Assembly (NCBI RefSeq): GCF_016278715.1
Contig: NZ_JADQBH010000268.1
Span: 24,891 to 59,248 of the forward strand
Direction of reading: 5' to 3'
Source: Marinilabilia sp.
GTDB lineage: Bacteria; Bacteroidota; Bacteroidia; Bacteroidales; Marinilabiliaceae
Length of the DNA stretch: 34,358 bases
Shown: positions 1 to 7,683 of the stretch, in pieces
Layout of the letters: the number at the start of each line of letters is the position of its first letter
How positions within the stretch are numbered: position 1 is the stretch's first letter
Notes under the pieces: model-generated
Seen by the model: the letters and a program-made list of their open reading frames with translations, nothing else
Told to the model about the DNA's origin: nothing
The model's database searches: none
Position numbers and translations under genes: made by a program

Positions 1-28
1 AGAAAAGCCAAAAGAAGATAATAGTAAT

Positions 29-102
29 GGCGAGGTAGCTCAGCTGGTTAGAGCGCATGATTCATAATCATGAGGTCGGCGGTTCAAGCCCGCCTCTCGC
101 TA
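29..102 (+). tRNA. tRNA-Met (anticodon CAT)
   Basis: The cloverleaf can be drawn in full. A 7-bp acceptor stem pairs 29-35 with 95-101 (G-U pairs at both ends), followed by discriminator A102. The anticodon arm CATGA/TCATG closes the loop TTCATAA with anticodon CAT. The T arm GGCGG/CCGCC closes TTCAAGC. The D arm contains the usual AGCTCAG...GGTTAGAGC. The 3' CCA is not encoded. CAT could mean elongator Met, initiator Met or Ile2 (lysidine-modified). Three G-C pairs above the anticodon loop, the initiator mark, are absent, so elongator Met is the best reading and Ile2 is not excluded. Confidence 0.93.
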
Positions 103-104
103 CG

Positions 105-138
105 AAGGGTTAGAACTTAAAAGTTTTAACCCTTTTTT
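105..138 (+). terminator. Rho-independent terminator after tRNA-Met
   Basis: AAGGGTTAGAACTT and AAGTTTTAACCCTT form a long hairpin with a two-base loop (one mismatch), running directly into six T's. It starts three bases after the tRNA and ends just before the next reading frame, so it ends the tRNA transcript. Confidence 0.8.
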
Positions 139-140
139 AA

Positions 141-391
141 TTGAAAAAACCTATCCCCATGTCCCACTACGTTTACATTCTTTACAGCACTTCGCGGGAC
201 GGGTATTATATCGGAAGCACCTCGGATGTTGAAGAGCGCTTAAAACGTCACAATTCCGGAGCTACGCCCTCCACGAAGGGCGGTCGTCCCTGGAAAATTG
301 TTTATAGGGAAGAATTGGAGTTTCAAAGGTTCTTCGAATGGTCATAAAAAGGCGATTTGGTGATATTCAGGCTTTAATTAGTTTGCGTTAA
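141..391 (+). pseudogene. Broken GIY-YIG nuclease-like gene
   Basis: The open frame gives 68 residues and stops at 345-347. Its N-terminal half is a clear GIY-YIG domain of the small UvrC-N-like family: HYVYILYS (the Y-Y element), GYYIGSTSD (the GIY element) and an RL..HN motif near residue 35. Complete members of this single-domain family are usually about 80-100 residues and end with a K-rich helix and a YI..LI-type tail. Such a tail (IKRRFGDIQALISLR) is readable in the -1 frame from 344 to 391, so the gene appears frameshifted and probably lost a few codons near 325-345. Translation more plausibly begins at the internal ATG at 159, since MSHYVYILYS is the usual family start. Genes of this family often lie beside tRNAs. 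Whether the break is natural decay or a sequencing error cannot be told here. Confidence 0.6.
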
Positions 392-682
392 GCCGCTTTG
401 GCCACTCTTTTACTTAGTTTAAGGCAGTATTCAGGGTATTCGGTCATATCGGTATGTTCGATAATATTAGGCATTCCCAAAGTGATAGTATGGAGAAGAA
501 ATGAGAGGAGGTGGATGAATTTATGTTGCATGCAAAAAGTGTGTATGTTTAGGAGCAAAGTGGATCGGAGGGGTGCATGAAATGTTCATCTGTTTAAGGA
601 GAACTGCAAACATTTATCAGCCCTGCAGGAAATTGATCCAACAGGGCTGGCAAATTAAAAATCAAACTTTTTGAGGCCAGTC
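392..682. other. Intergenic stretch with one strong hairpin
   Basis: No convincing gene is seen between the broken GIY-YIG gene and the YqaE-like gene. A short open frame at 398-580 has no recognisable sequence features. The only structure noticed is the inverted repeat at 618-649, listed separately. Confidence 0.5.
618..649 (-). terminator. Hairpin, possible terminator of the YqaE-like gene
   Basis: CAGCCCTG (618-625) and CAGGGCTG (642-649) are perfect complements, with an inner GGA/TCC pair inside the loop. It lies 33 bases beyond the stop codon of the minus-strand YqaE-like gene. The T-tract on that strand is weak, so this could equally be a palindromic intergenic element. Confidence 0.35.
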
Positions 683-841
683 CTACTTCTTAAAAATCAG
701 CCATAAAGCGTGAATCAAGCCTGGCAGAAATCCAAGAATAGTTAAAAGCACATTGATCCAGAAATGCTTTGTGATGCCAACTTGCATTGCCGCACCTACG
801 GGGGGCAGAATGATAGCAAAAATAACTTTTAAGATATCCAT
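683..841 (-). CDS. YqaE/Pmp3 family (UPF0057) small membrane protein
   Basis: This encodes a 52-residue hydrophobic peptide with two predicted transmembrane helices. The family signature is visible: an N-terminal hydrophobic helix ending in ILPPVG, then the middle GITKHFWINVLLT, then LGFLPGLIHALW and a basic C-terminus. The Pmp3/YqaE family sits in the cytoplasmic membrane and is linked to salt or membrane stress in yeast, plants and bacteria; its molecular activity is not settled. The frame is open upstream to a TTG at 868, but the ATG at 841 gives the normal family N-terminus (MDILKVIF) and length, so it is preferred. The gene stands alone between divergent or unrelated neighbours. A TATCTTTG element lies 25 bases upstream. 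Confidence 0.85.
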   Translation of the reverse strand: MDILKVIFAIILPPVGAAMQVGITKHFWINVLLTILGFLPGLIHALWLIFKK

Positions 842-865
842 AAGAACAACTTTTATGGTTTGTAC

Positions 866-873
866 CAAAGATA
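866..873 (-). promoter_or_regulatory. Candidate -7 box of the YqaE-like gene
   Basis: Reading on the minus strand the sequence is TATCTTTG, an exact match to the Bacteroidota -7 consensus TAnnTTTG, 24 bases before the chosen ATG. No clear TTG -33 partner was found at 19-21 bases, so support is partial. Confidence 0.35.
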
Positions 874-1080
874 ATAAAAAGGAATCACTGTTAGCTTGGA
901 ATTCAAAAAGGTGAAATTTAATGTGGATTTCCTGGCATTAGACACAGGGGTTGAGAGTTGAAATTTTATTGGGTATTTTTAGATTGTCATGAGGTTGGAC
1001 AAATTAATCAGGTAAGTTGAATTTAAAAGGGGGGTAATCGCAATTATTCTCTTAAGTGTTCACTAAAAAAATGAAAAACC

Positions 1081-2145
1081 ATGACCACATTTGAGATAAT
1101 CATTTTCGTTTTTTCTTGTGTTTTTATTGTCGCTACTTTTGCATCCATGGTACGGAGGAGTCATTGGTGGTATCGTGTGTTTGATTTTCCTCGGTTGCAA
1201 ATCTGGATTTCTTTACTTTTGCTTTTGATAGCGGGTGTGTTCGTTTTTACCTTTCGTTCCGCAGTGCAGTTTTACATTATTGGATTTTTGCTGGTGAGTC
1301 TGGGATATCAGACTTATCGGATTTTTCCATATACCATCTTTTACAAGAAACAGGTTCACCGGGCTAAATCATGGAAAGAGGATGAAACGCTTTCTATTCT
1401 CATTAGTAATGTGAAAAAAGAGAATCGTTCTTCTAAAAAGTTGATTGCGTATGTAAAGTCGTTGAAGCCTGACATCTTCCTGGCGCTTGAGTCGGATATG
1501 TGGTGGCAACATCAATTTGAAACCATAGAAGCTGATTTCGTTTCCACGGTTAAAATCCCACTTGAAAACAAATATGGAATGCATTTGTATTCCAGAAAAA
1601 AATTAATTGATCCCAAAGTTAAGTATCTTGTTGTCGAGGACATACCTTCAATCGAAGCAGAAATCAATTTAAAAAATGGAAGTCGGGCCCGTATCTTTTG
1701 TTTGCATCCCAAGCCGCCCAGTCCTACTGAAAGTAAAACATCCATCAATCGGGATGCCGAACTGCTACTTGTGGCCGACAAGTTAGATGTCAAAAAAGAA
1801 TCAATTTTAGTTTTTGGAGATTTAAATGATGTAGCCTGGTCGCGTACGACAACACTATTCCTTAAAGTCAGCAGGTTACTGGATCCCCGAAAGGGAAGAG
1901 GTTTTTTTAGTACCTTCCATGCCGGATATTTATTTCTTAGATGGCCTTTGGACCACATTTTTCATACCGATGATTTTAAGCTTGTTGTGATGAAACGGCT
2001 TGGGAATGTGGGTTCCGATCATTTCCCTGTATATTCAAAATTGCAATATAAACCCGGGGCGGCTGCGCATCAGGAAAAATCCGGCCCGGTGGATGAGGCT
2101 GAAAAAGAGCGGAAAGAGGAAAAAATCAACCATGCTGATATTTAA
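1081..2145 (+). CDS. Membrane-anchored endonuclease/exonuclease/phosphatase family protein
   Basis: This 354-residue protein has three hydrophobic N-terminal segments (about residues 3-22, 40-57 and 60-80) followed by a soluble domain of the endonuclease/exonuclease/phosphatase (DNase I-like) fold. Motifs run in the expected order: ISNV with the metal-site Asn (about 106), LALESD with the metal-binding Glu (about 137), a histidine in LHPKPPSP (about 213), VFGDLND (about 256) and the C-terminal GSDHFP (about 317), which is the catalytic His. All key residues look intact. The architecture (membrane segments then this domain) resembles YafD-like proteins, whose substrates are not firmly known. 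The tail after about 325 is charged and low-complexity (K/E-rich). It could cleave nucleic acid or a phosphoester such as a phospholipid headgroup. No close operon partner is present; ssrA follows convergently. Confidence 0.8.
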   Translation: MTTFEIIIFVFSCVFIVATFASMVRRSHWWYRVFDFPRLQIWISLLLLLIAGVFVFTFRSAVQFYIIGFLLVSLGYQTYRIFPYTIFYKKQVHRAKSWKEDETLSILISNVKKENRSSKKLIAYVKSLKPDIFLALESDMWWQHQFETIEADFVSTVKIPLENKYGMHLYSRKKLIDPKVKYLVVEDIPSIEAEINLKNGSRARIFCLHPKPPSPTESKTSINRDAELLLVADKLDVKKESILVFGDLNDVAWSRTTTLFLKVSRLLDPRKGRGFFSTFHAGYLFLRWPLDHIFHTDDFKLVVMKRLGNVGSDHFPVYSKLQYKPGAAAHQEKSGPVDEAEKERKEEKINHADI

Positions 2146-2165
2146 CGAACTTAGGAAAAACTAAT

Positions 2166-2198
2166 AAAAAAGGACCTGCTGTTAGGCAAGTCCTTTTA
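2166..2198 (-). terminator. Terminator, chiefly for ssrA
   Basis: AAAAGGAC and GTCCTTTT form a stem around a 14-base loop. On the minus strand it is followed by a T-rich run, so it suits the end of the ssrA transcript. It may also stop the convergent + strand gene ending at 2145. Confidence 0.65.
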
Positions 2199-2256
2199 AT
2201 GAATATTATCTTTTTTGAAAGAAACGCTCCTACGCTAAAGCTTCGGAGAGTGAATG

Positions 2257-2654
2257 TGGAGCTGCGGGGAATCGAACCCCGGTCCAGACAAGGAAGCCAT
2301 AAGCTTTCTACATGCTTAGTCGCTTCTTGATTGTCGGGTCAGGTGAGGGTAGCGACACCCGAACAAGACCTTATCTCCTTCATTTCACCTCAGGCACGGA
2401 GCGGGCCTCAGGCTAGTTTCGGTTTACCTGCACCTTCTAATCGGATAGCCCCGAAACGACGGCATCCGGAAGATGTCTCGTCCCGGCCCCTAGGACCGGG
2501 ATTAAGCCTAACCTACTGTTATTCGGTTACGCAGCAAGAGCGTAGTTGTTTTCGCCAGTTATAAAGTTTGAGTCCTGGGATTTACGAGCCAGCTACACAA
2601 CGCTCGGCATGCTTACTTACCACTTTGCCTCACTGTCAAATCCATGTCAGCCCC
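2257..2654 (-). ncRNA. ssrA: tmRNA (ssrA)
   Basis: This is transfer-messenger RNA, which rescues stalled ribosomes and tags the unfinished protein for proteolysis together with SmpB. On the minus strand the 5' end GGGGCTGACATGG pairs its first seven bases with CAGCTCC at the 3' end, forming the tRNA-like acceptor stem with discriminator A at 2257. The T arm GGGGTTCGATTCCCC is complete. The tag reading frame (2556 to 2527) reads GGC GAA AAC AAC TAC GCT CTT GCT GCG TAA, i.e. GENNYALAA, with the conserved ALAA end recognised by ClpXP-type proteases. Length of 398 nt is normal for a one-piece tmRNA. The 3' CCA is not fully encoded. A good promoter lies just upstream. Confidence 0.97.
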
Positions 2655-2681
2655 GTTGGGGGAGTGGTTTTAATAGACTTG

Positions 2682-2711
2682 CAAAGATAATGCCTTTTTG
2701 TGGTTTCCCAA
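2682..2711 (-). promoter_or_regulatory. Promoter of ssrA
   Basis: On the minus strand TTG (2711-2709) is followed after 19 bases by TATCTTTG (2689-2682), matching the Bacteroidota -33/-7 pattern. The start of transcription would fall near 2675, leaving a leader of about 20 nt to be removed by RNase P to give the mature 5' end at 2654. Confidence 0.6.
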
Positions 2712-2840
2712 TAGGAACCTTCTAAAACTTTCCGCAAAGGGATTTCATCCCTTAAACCCTGAGCCCGATTAAAGTTTTGTAAGGTTTTGACCTTCCGAAA
2801 CCAACAAAAACTTATTACAAGACAAAAAAAAATATTTCTG

Positions 2841-2974
2841 GATTATTGCTACACCAGCATTGTTCAAGCAAGTTTGACACTACTTTCGCTAAACGCAATA
2901 ATTATTTCATGATTATTGCTACGTTCGACAATATTCAAGCAAGCTTGATATTGTTCTCTCTTATCGCAATAATC
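2841..2974. repeat. Tandem pair of imperfect inverted repeats
   Basis: Two copies of an approximately 64-base unit (2841-2904 and 2911-2974) begin with GATTATTGCTAC and end with GCAATAAT. The 8-base arms ATTATTGC/GCAATAAT alternate four times (2842-2849, 2895-2902, 2912-2919, 2966-2973). Inside each unit is a second hairpin around TTCAAGCAAG; in the second copy CAATATTCAAG and CTTGATATTG pair almost perfectly. A 57-codon open frame on the minus strand (ATG at 3037, stop at 2864) runs through both copies but has no recognisable protein features, so the DNA or RNA structure seems the more real signal. Confidence 0.5.
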
Positions 2975-3080
2975 CAAGACTGAGCCAGCTTTCGCTTTAT
3001 AAACTACAGTTCTTTCATCGTAATCGTTAAGATTCATCTTGCTTGCTGCGGGCACGAGAATTAAACAGAGACGATTTTAC

Positions 3081-3125
3081 AATAAAACAACCTTGTTTTT
3101 AGACTTACCTGCCAAGGTCGGTTCC
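3081..3125 (-). repeat. 45-nt dispersed repeat, copy A
   Basis: Read on the minus strand, this segment matches 34083-34127 on the + strand at 37 of 45 positions without gaps, including an unbroken 15-base core (AAAACAAGGTTGTTT). It lies in a gene-free stretch between ssrA and rpe. Both copies keep a self-complementary CCWWGG (CCTTGG here). Function unknown. Confidence 0.6.
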
Positions 3126-3215
3126 CTTTCAAGATCGTCAATTCTTTTAAAATAAATGTTTTGGACAGATTATTCTTTTACCAATTATTTTTAAGTGGTT
3201 TCCCCATATAAAAAA

Positions 3216-3863
3216 TTACTTCTTCAAATCAGAAATAGTTTTTACAGGGTCATCCGACTTAAAGATAGAACTTCCAGATACCAGAACATCAGCACCTGCC
3301 TGGTAAAGCTGTGCCGAATTGTCAGTCGATATGCCGCCATCGACTTCAATGAGTGCTTTACTGTTCTTTTTTTCTATGAGGTTTCTGAGTTGGTCAACTT
3401 TGGCGTAAGTGTTTTGTATAAATTCCTGTCCTCCGAAACCGGGATTAACCGACATGATAAGTACTAAATCAACCATTTCGATGATGTCTTCAAGGAGCAA
3501 TACCGGTGTGTGTGGATTAAGGGTAACGCCTGCCTGCATTCCTGAATTGTGAATCTCCTGTACGGTGCGATGGAGGTGCGTGCTTGCCTCGTAATGCACA
3601 TTGAGAAAATCGGCACCAGCATCCCGAAAAGCAGTGATGTATTTTTCGGGTTGAACAATCATAAGATGCACATCCAGCGGTTTAAGGGCATGTTTTTTAA
3701 TGGCTTCTACCACCGGTACTCCAAAGGAAATGTTGGGGACAAATACACCATCCATAATATCGAGGTGAAACCAGTCTGCTTCACTGCGATTTACGATATC
3801 AATGTCTTTTGAAAGATTGGAGAAATCAGCTGCCAGCAGAGATGGCGCAACCATTTTTTTCAT
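3216..3863 (-). CDS. rpe: Ribulose-phosphate 3-epimerase
   Basis: Rpe interconverts D-ribulose 5-phosphate and D-xylulose 5-phosphate in the cytosolic pentose phosphate pathway. The 215-residue length is normal for this single TIM-barrel enzyme. Signatures in order are APSLLAADFSNL at the N-terminus (with the substrate-contacting Ser), HLDIMDGVFVPNISFG with the catalytic metal-binding Asp and the preceding His, DVHLM, MSVNPGFGGQ (the phosphate-binding loop) and EVDGGIS with the second catalytic Asp. All key residues are present. The ATG at 3863 gives MKKMVAPSLL; the ATG three codons later is equally possible. The gene stands alone, with a 26-base palindrome and a -7-like box 40-65 bases upstream. 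Confidence 0.96.
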   Translation of the reverse strand: MKKMVAPSLLAADFSNLSKDIDIVNRSEADWFHLDIMDGVFVPNISFGVPVVEAIKKHALKPLDVHLMIVQPEKYITAFRDAGADFLNVHYEASTHLHRTVQEIHNSGMQAGVTLNPHTPVLLLEDIIEMVDLVLIMSVNPGFGGQEFIQNTYAKVDQLRNLIEKKNSKALIEVDGGISTDNSAQLYQAGADVLVSGSSIFKSDDPVKTISDLKK

Positions 3864-3900
3864 CGTAGAGTTGATTTTTTTTTTGTTTTCTGTAAAAGAT

Positions 3901-3926
3901 AAGAGACGTACAAAGGTACGCCTCTT
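3901..3926 (-). promoter_or_regulatory. Palindrome overlapping a -7-like box upstream of rpe
   Basis: AAGAGACGTAC and GTACGCCTCTT are 11-base arms around the 4-base loop AAAG, with one G-U-type mismatch. On the minus strand the centre reads TACCTTTG (3918-3911), an exact TAnnTTTG -7 box, about 50 bases before the rpe start. No -33 TTG was seen. The overlap suggests an operator, though a transcribed hairpin is an alternative. Confidence 0.4.
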
Positions 3927-4178
3927 CTGGAAAATATAAGTTTATTCTTTTTTGTTTTTCTAAGATTTTGCTTGGAATATCTCTATTAAAGCAATGGGAA
4001 ACCTAAACCCAGAAACTCCGGTATAGGGGATTAGGCAATTAGGGATTAGATGTTTAATTCAAAACTCCCCACATTTACCCCTTAACCTCTTTAGGTTGAG
4101 CTCACCTCTAAACATGAAGGGGGGAGCCACTATCCCGCAAAAATAACTCAAAACATGGAACCCCAAACCCCAAACTCA
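3927..4178. other. Intergenic stretch between rpoD and rpe
   Basis: No gene is supported in the roughly 315 bases between the rpoD stop and the rpe start. The part near 4060-4135 is C-rich then G-rich (CTCCCC ... GGGGGGAG) and could fold weakly, with a small AACCTctttAGGTT hairpin at about 4085. No good terminator for rpoD was identified. Confidence 0.4.
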
Positions 4179-5049
4179 TCAGTCATCATTAATAAAGTTT
4201 TTCAAAATGCGGCTCCTGTATGTGTGTTTTAATCTTTTAATTGCTTTTTCTTTGATTTGGCGCACCCGTTCTCTGGTAAGGTTGAATAGCTTTCCAATTT
4301 CCTCAAGCGAGTAGGGAGGTTCCCCATTCAATCCGTAATAAAGTTTGATAATATCTGCTTCTCGGGCTGACAGGGTGGACAGCGATCTCTCGATTTCTTT
4401 TTTGAGAGAATTGTCCAATAGGTCAGCATCCGGGCTCACAGAGTCGGAGGCCAACAAAACATCGTAAAGGGTGTTTTCCTCATCAGGCTTAAGGGGAGCA
4501 TCCATAGAAATATGGCGATTCGAGACTTTAAGCGCCTCCTTTACATCCTTGGGAGCCATTTCGAGAATATCCCCAATTTCTTCGGGGGTAGGTTCTCTTT
4601 GAAACTCCTGCTCCAGACGGGCAAAAGCATTGTTCACTTTATTGACGCTTCCAATTTTATTTAGCGGAAGACGAACGATTCGGGCCTGCTCGGCCAAAGC
4701 CTGCAAAATGGATTGACGAATCCACCATACCGCATAAGAGATGAATTTGAATCCACGTGTCTCATCAAAACGTTGAGCCGCTTTAATCAGGCCTAAATTC
4801 CCTTCGTTAATAAGATCCGGCAGACTGAGTCCCTGGTTCTGATATTGTTTGGCAACAGAAACCACAAATCGTAAATTCGCATTAAATAAGCTGTCCAAGG
4901 GCTTTTTCGTCACCCTGTCGGATTTTTTTTGCCAGAGCTACTTCTTCTTCAGCTGAGATTAGTGCAACTTTCCCAATTTCGTGGAGGTACTTGTCAAGTG
5001 AAGGGGATTCCCGGTTGGTAACTTGTTTAGTTATTTTCAGTTGTCTCAT
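4179..5049 (-). CDS. rpoD: Primary RNA polymerase sigma factor RpoD/SigA, reading frame broken by one base
   Basis: This is the housekeeping sigma factor. From the ATG at 5049 the frame starts [18 protein letters not shown] and continues through [19 protein letters not shown] and [11 protein letters not shown], the normal Bacteroidota N-terminus and region 1.2, then hits a stop at 4884. The rest is read one frame over: region 2 ([41 protein letters not shown]), region 3 and region 4 ([19 protein letters not shown]). Dropping one base in the GAAAAAGCCC tract (4899-4908) joins the halves without a gap and gives about 289 residues, the usual length for the phylum. A GTG at 4913 could start the downstream part but would lose region 1.2 and look non-native. 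As rpoD is essential, a sequence error is likelier than true loss. The C-terminal region 4 helix-turn-helix is intact. Confidence 0.9.
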
Positions 5050-5560
5050 AAAACCTGGTTAGATTGTTTAGGGAATGTAATATTAACAAAAAACTTTGTT
5101 GGGTGTTTAGTTGTGACGCTTTTTTTGATAAATTTATTCTTGAAAATCAAGGATATTCGTTGTGCTTAAACGGAAGACTCAAAATACCTGTTATACAAAA
5201 TGCTTTTGGTTGCTTCGCAGAATTTTGCGACTGAACCTCTCAACTGTCTTTTTGTTTTCACCCTTAAAATCAACGTTCAATGTATCGAATAGTTTTAAGA
5301 CCGTTTTGGGTTTCCAGGAGAGACCTAACAACCATCTTTGTTGTGTCGATAATAAAACAAACCTGAGGGTATTGTTTGTGGCGTGAATTTTGACTCGTTA
5401 TCCTGCTGAAAACTTGACGAAGGTTTACAAATAGAACTGTTTCTGAGGTGATGAGCAGATGTTTCTTTGCCGATGGGGTAAATATGTAAACTGTTCGTCA
5501 CAGGACAATGCAAACTCCTTGCTTTCTAATCAGGTACTGTTGCTTCAGGGTGAAAGAACA
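5050..5560. other. Long spacer between divergent rpoD and rho
   Basis: About 700 bases separate the rpoD and rho starts. Short open frames on both strands (5162-5386 +, 5325-5513 -) lack recognisable features and good start sites. A small hairpin TCGCA/TGCGA lies near 5214-5230. The only clear elements are the rho promoter and its leader at the right end. A convincing rpoD promoter was not found. Confidence 0.45.
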
Positions 5561-5592
5561 TTTGCACATTAAAGATTAATGCTGTATGTTTG
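5561..5592 (+). promoter_or_regulatory. Promoter of rho
   Basis: TTTG (5561-5564), a 20-base spacer and TATGTTTG (5585-5592) match the Bacteroidota promoter pattern exactly. Transcription would start near 5599, leaving a leader of about 160 nt. The leader contains a CCGG...CCGG hairpin near 5610-5640 that could serve autoregulation, which is known for rho in other bacteria. Confidence 0.6.
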
Positions 5593-5761
5593 CAAAAAAA
5601 ATAAGCCATCCCGGACAACCATTCGTTCGTTGCTTCCGGTTATTAACTTTTATTAGTTTAATCCATTCTTTTTCTTTGTGTTGCAGTTTACATTAATCTG
5701 AGGGACAAAGTTCGAACTAAATAAAATCCAATTTACATATTAAAGTTATTAGTGTATATAT

Positions 5762-7543
5762 ATGCTTGATATTCTGGAATTAAACAACAAGAAACTTGTT
5801 GAGTTGCGTCAAATAGCCAAAGATCTTGGTATTAGACGCGTTGAATCGTTTAAAAAACAAGACCTGGTTTACAGGATCCTTGATGAACAGGCCATTCAGG
5901 AGTCTGAAAAAAGAAAGAAACCTGAGAATACCAAAAGAAATGATGAGCCTGCAAAAAACGAGAAACGTCCCAGACGTGGACGACCACCTAAAAAAGTAGC
6001 CGAGGGGCGGAATGGGGATCAAAAACAACCCGAAGCCATCAAGGAAGAGCCCAGAAGGGAAGAGGTGAAAAGGGAAGGGGTCAAAAAGGTGCACCAGCAA
6101 CCCCGGAAAGAGAAATCTGAAGAGGTGAAAGAGAAGCGGCAGCCGGTTGCTCAGAATGAAAAAGCGGAGCAGCCCAGGACCTTTGAAAAAAAGGTTGAAG
6201 AAAAAACGGGTGTTGAGAATGAGAAGACAGAGCAGGGTAACGAAACTTCTGCTCAACCATCAAATCAGCAGCCTAAAAATGATAATGCTCGTCCTGACCA
6301 GCAGCAACCCCGCAAACAGCAGGGTAAATGGCAGCAGCGCGAGAAACAGCCACATCCACATCAGCGCAAGCATCAGGACAAACAAAACCAGCAGGAGAAC
6401 TTCAACGATAAGGCTTTTGAATTTGAGGGTATCGTTTCTGCCGCAGGTGTTCTGGAAATTATGCCCGATGGTTACGGATTCTTGAGATCTTCTGATTACA
6501 ATTATTTCAATTCTCCCGATGATATTTATGTCTCCCAGTCACAAATTAAATTGTTTGGGCTGAAAACCGGTGATACCGTTGAAGGAAGCATTCGTCCACC
6601 CAAAGAGGGTGAGAAGTATTTTCCTTTGATTAAGGTGGAATCAATTAATGGTCGTACACCTGATTTTGTAAGGGATAGGGTCCCTTTTGATCACCTGGTG
6701 CCTGTTTTCCCCGATGAGAAATTTAATCTCACCGACGGTCCTTTCAGTAATATTTCGTCCCGTGTTGTGGATATGTTTGCTCCCATTGGTAAGGGACAGC
6801 GTGGATTGATTGTGGCACAGCCAAAAACGGGTAAAACCGTATTGCTGAAAGATGTGGCCAATGCCATTGCTTCTAATCATCCCGAAGTTTACATGATGAT
6901 ATTGCTTATTGATGAGCGTCCCGAGGAAGTTACGGACATGGCCCGTAGTGTGAGAGCTGAAGTGATTTCTTCGACTTTCGATGAGCCCGCAGATCGTCAC
7001 GTGAAAGTTGCCAATATTGTTCTTGAGAAAGCTAAAAGACTGGTAGAGTGTGGACATGATGTGGTTATCTTGTTGGACTCTATTACTCGTCTGGCTCGCG
7101 CATATAACACCGTTTCGCCTGCATCAGGTAAGGTGCTTTCGGGTGGTGTGGATGCCAATGCCCTGCACCGTCCCAAGCGTTTCTTTGGTGCTGCGCGTAA
7201 TATTGAGGGTGGTGGTTCACTGACCATTCTGGCTACTGCACTTACCGATACCGGTTCCAAGATGGACGATGTGATCTTTGAAGAATTTAAAGGTACAGGT
7301 AATATGGAGCTTCAGCTCGACCGTCGTTTGTCCAACAAGCGTATTTATCCTTCTGTGGATATCAATGCTTCCAGTACTCGTCGCGAAGAGTTGTTGATGG
7401 ATAAAGAAACTATGAACCGTATCTGGATTTTGCGCAATTACCTGTCGGATATGAACCCGATAGAAGCGATGGAATTCCTGAAAGACAGAATGCTGAAAAC
7501 CCGATCGAATGAAGAGTTTTTGGTGTCGATGAATGATGGATAG
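5762..7543 (+). CDS. rho: Transcription termination factor Rho with a long disordered insert
   Basis: Rho is a hexameric RNA-dependent ATPase that ends transcription. The 593-residue protein begins with the Rho N-terminal helical domain ([18 protein letters not shown]). Residues about 48-215 are an insert rich in Lys, Glu, Gln, Arg and Pro, predicted to be disordered. The cold-shock-like RNA-binding domain starts near 219 ([20 protein letters not shown]). The RecA-type motor follows: Walker [12 protein letters not shown] near 353, [15 protein letters not shown] near 380, [13 protein letters not shown], the Q-loop region [11 protein letters not shown], and [13 protein letters not shown]. All catalytic motifs look intact. 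Rho of Bacteroides thetaiotaomicron has a comparable disordered region reported to drive phase separation, so the insert is probably functional. The gene is monocistronic, with promoter and terminator visible. Confidence 0.97.
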   Translation: MLDILELNNKKLVELRQIAKDLGIRRVESFKKQDLVYRILDEQAIQESEKRKKPENTKRNDEPAKNEKRPRRGRPPKKVAEGRNGDQKQPEAIKEEPRREEVKREGVKKVHQQPRKEKSEEVKEKRQPVAQNEKAEQPRTFEKKVEEKTGVENEKTEQGNETSAQPSNQQPKNDNARPDQQQPRKQQGKWQQREKQPHPHQRKHQDKQNQQENFNDKAFEFEGIVSAAGVLEIMPDGYGFLRSSDYNYFNSPDDIYVSQSQIKLFGLKTGDTVEGSIRPPKEGEKYFPLIKVESINGRTPDFVRDRVPFDHLVPVFPDEKFNLTDGPFSNISSRVVDMFAPIGKGQRGLIVAQPKTGKTVLLKDVANAIASNHPEVYMMILLIDERPEEVTDMARSVRAEVISSTFDEPADRHVKVANIVLEKAKRLVECGHDVVILLDSITRLARAYNTVSPASGKVLSGGVDANALHRPKRFFGAARNIEGGGSLTILATALTDTGSKMDDVIFEEFKGTGNMELQLDRRLSNKRIYPSVDINASSTRREELLMDKETMNRIWILRNYLSDMNPIEAMEFLKDRMLKTRSNEEFLVSMNDG

Positions 7544-7631
7544 AGGTTAGTGAGTAGATAATAGTCAGTAGATGAGGAACTTGCTTTTAGTTTTTCGTCT
7601 AACTGCCTAGATTACAGATATATAAATAGAG

Positions 7632-7657
7632 AAGGTCGCCTGATGGCGGCCTTTTTT
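7632..7657 (+). terminator. Terminator of rho
   Basis: GGTCGCC and GGCGGCC pair around the 4-base loop TGAT (one G-U pair) and are followed by six T's. It lies about 90 bases after the rho stop and faces the convergent pseudogene. Confidence 0.8.
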
Positions 7658-7683
7658 ATGGAAGATAAACTTTGAGTAGTGGG

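Noticed and set aside
398..580. 60-codon + strand open frame after the GIY-YIG fragment
   Set aside because: No start-site support or recognisable features; the frame looks random.
2331..2564. 77-codon open frame on the + strand
   Set aside because: It lies entirely antisense to the tmRNA and has no protein features.
2864..3055. 63-codon minus-strand open frame
   Set aside because: It starts at GTG (ATG only at 3037), runs through the tandem inverted repeats and resembles no known protein; the repeats explain the sequence better.
4179..4913. Shorter RpoD starting at GTG 4913
   Set aside because: It lacks the N-terminal region 1.2 that is readable immediately upstream in the next frame, so a frameshift explains the data better.
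5162..5513. Open frames on both strands in the rpoD-rho spacer
   Set aside because: Cys/Leu/Phe-rich random-looking translations without ribosome sites or conserved motifs.
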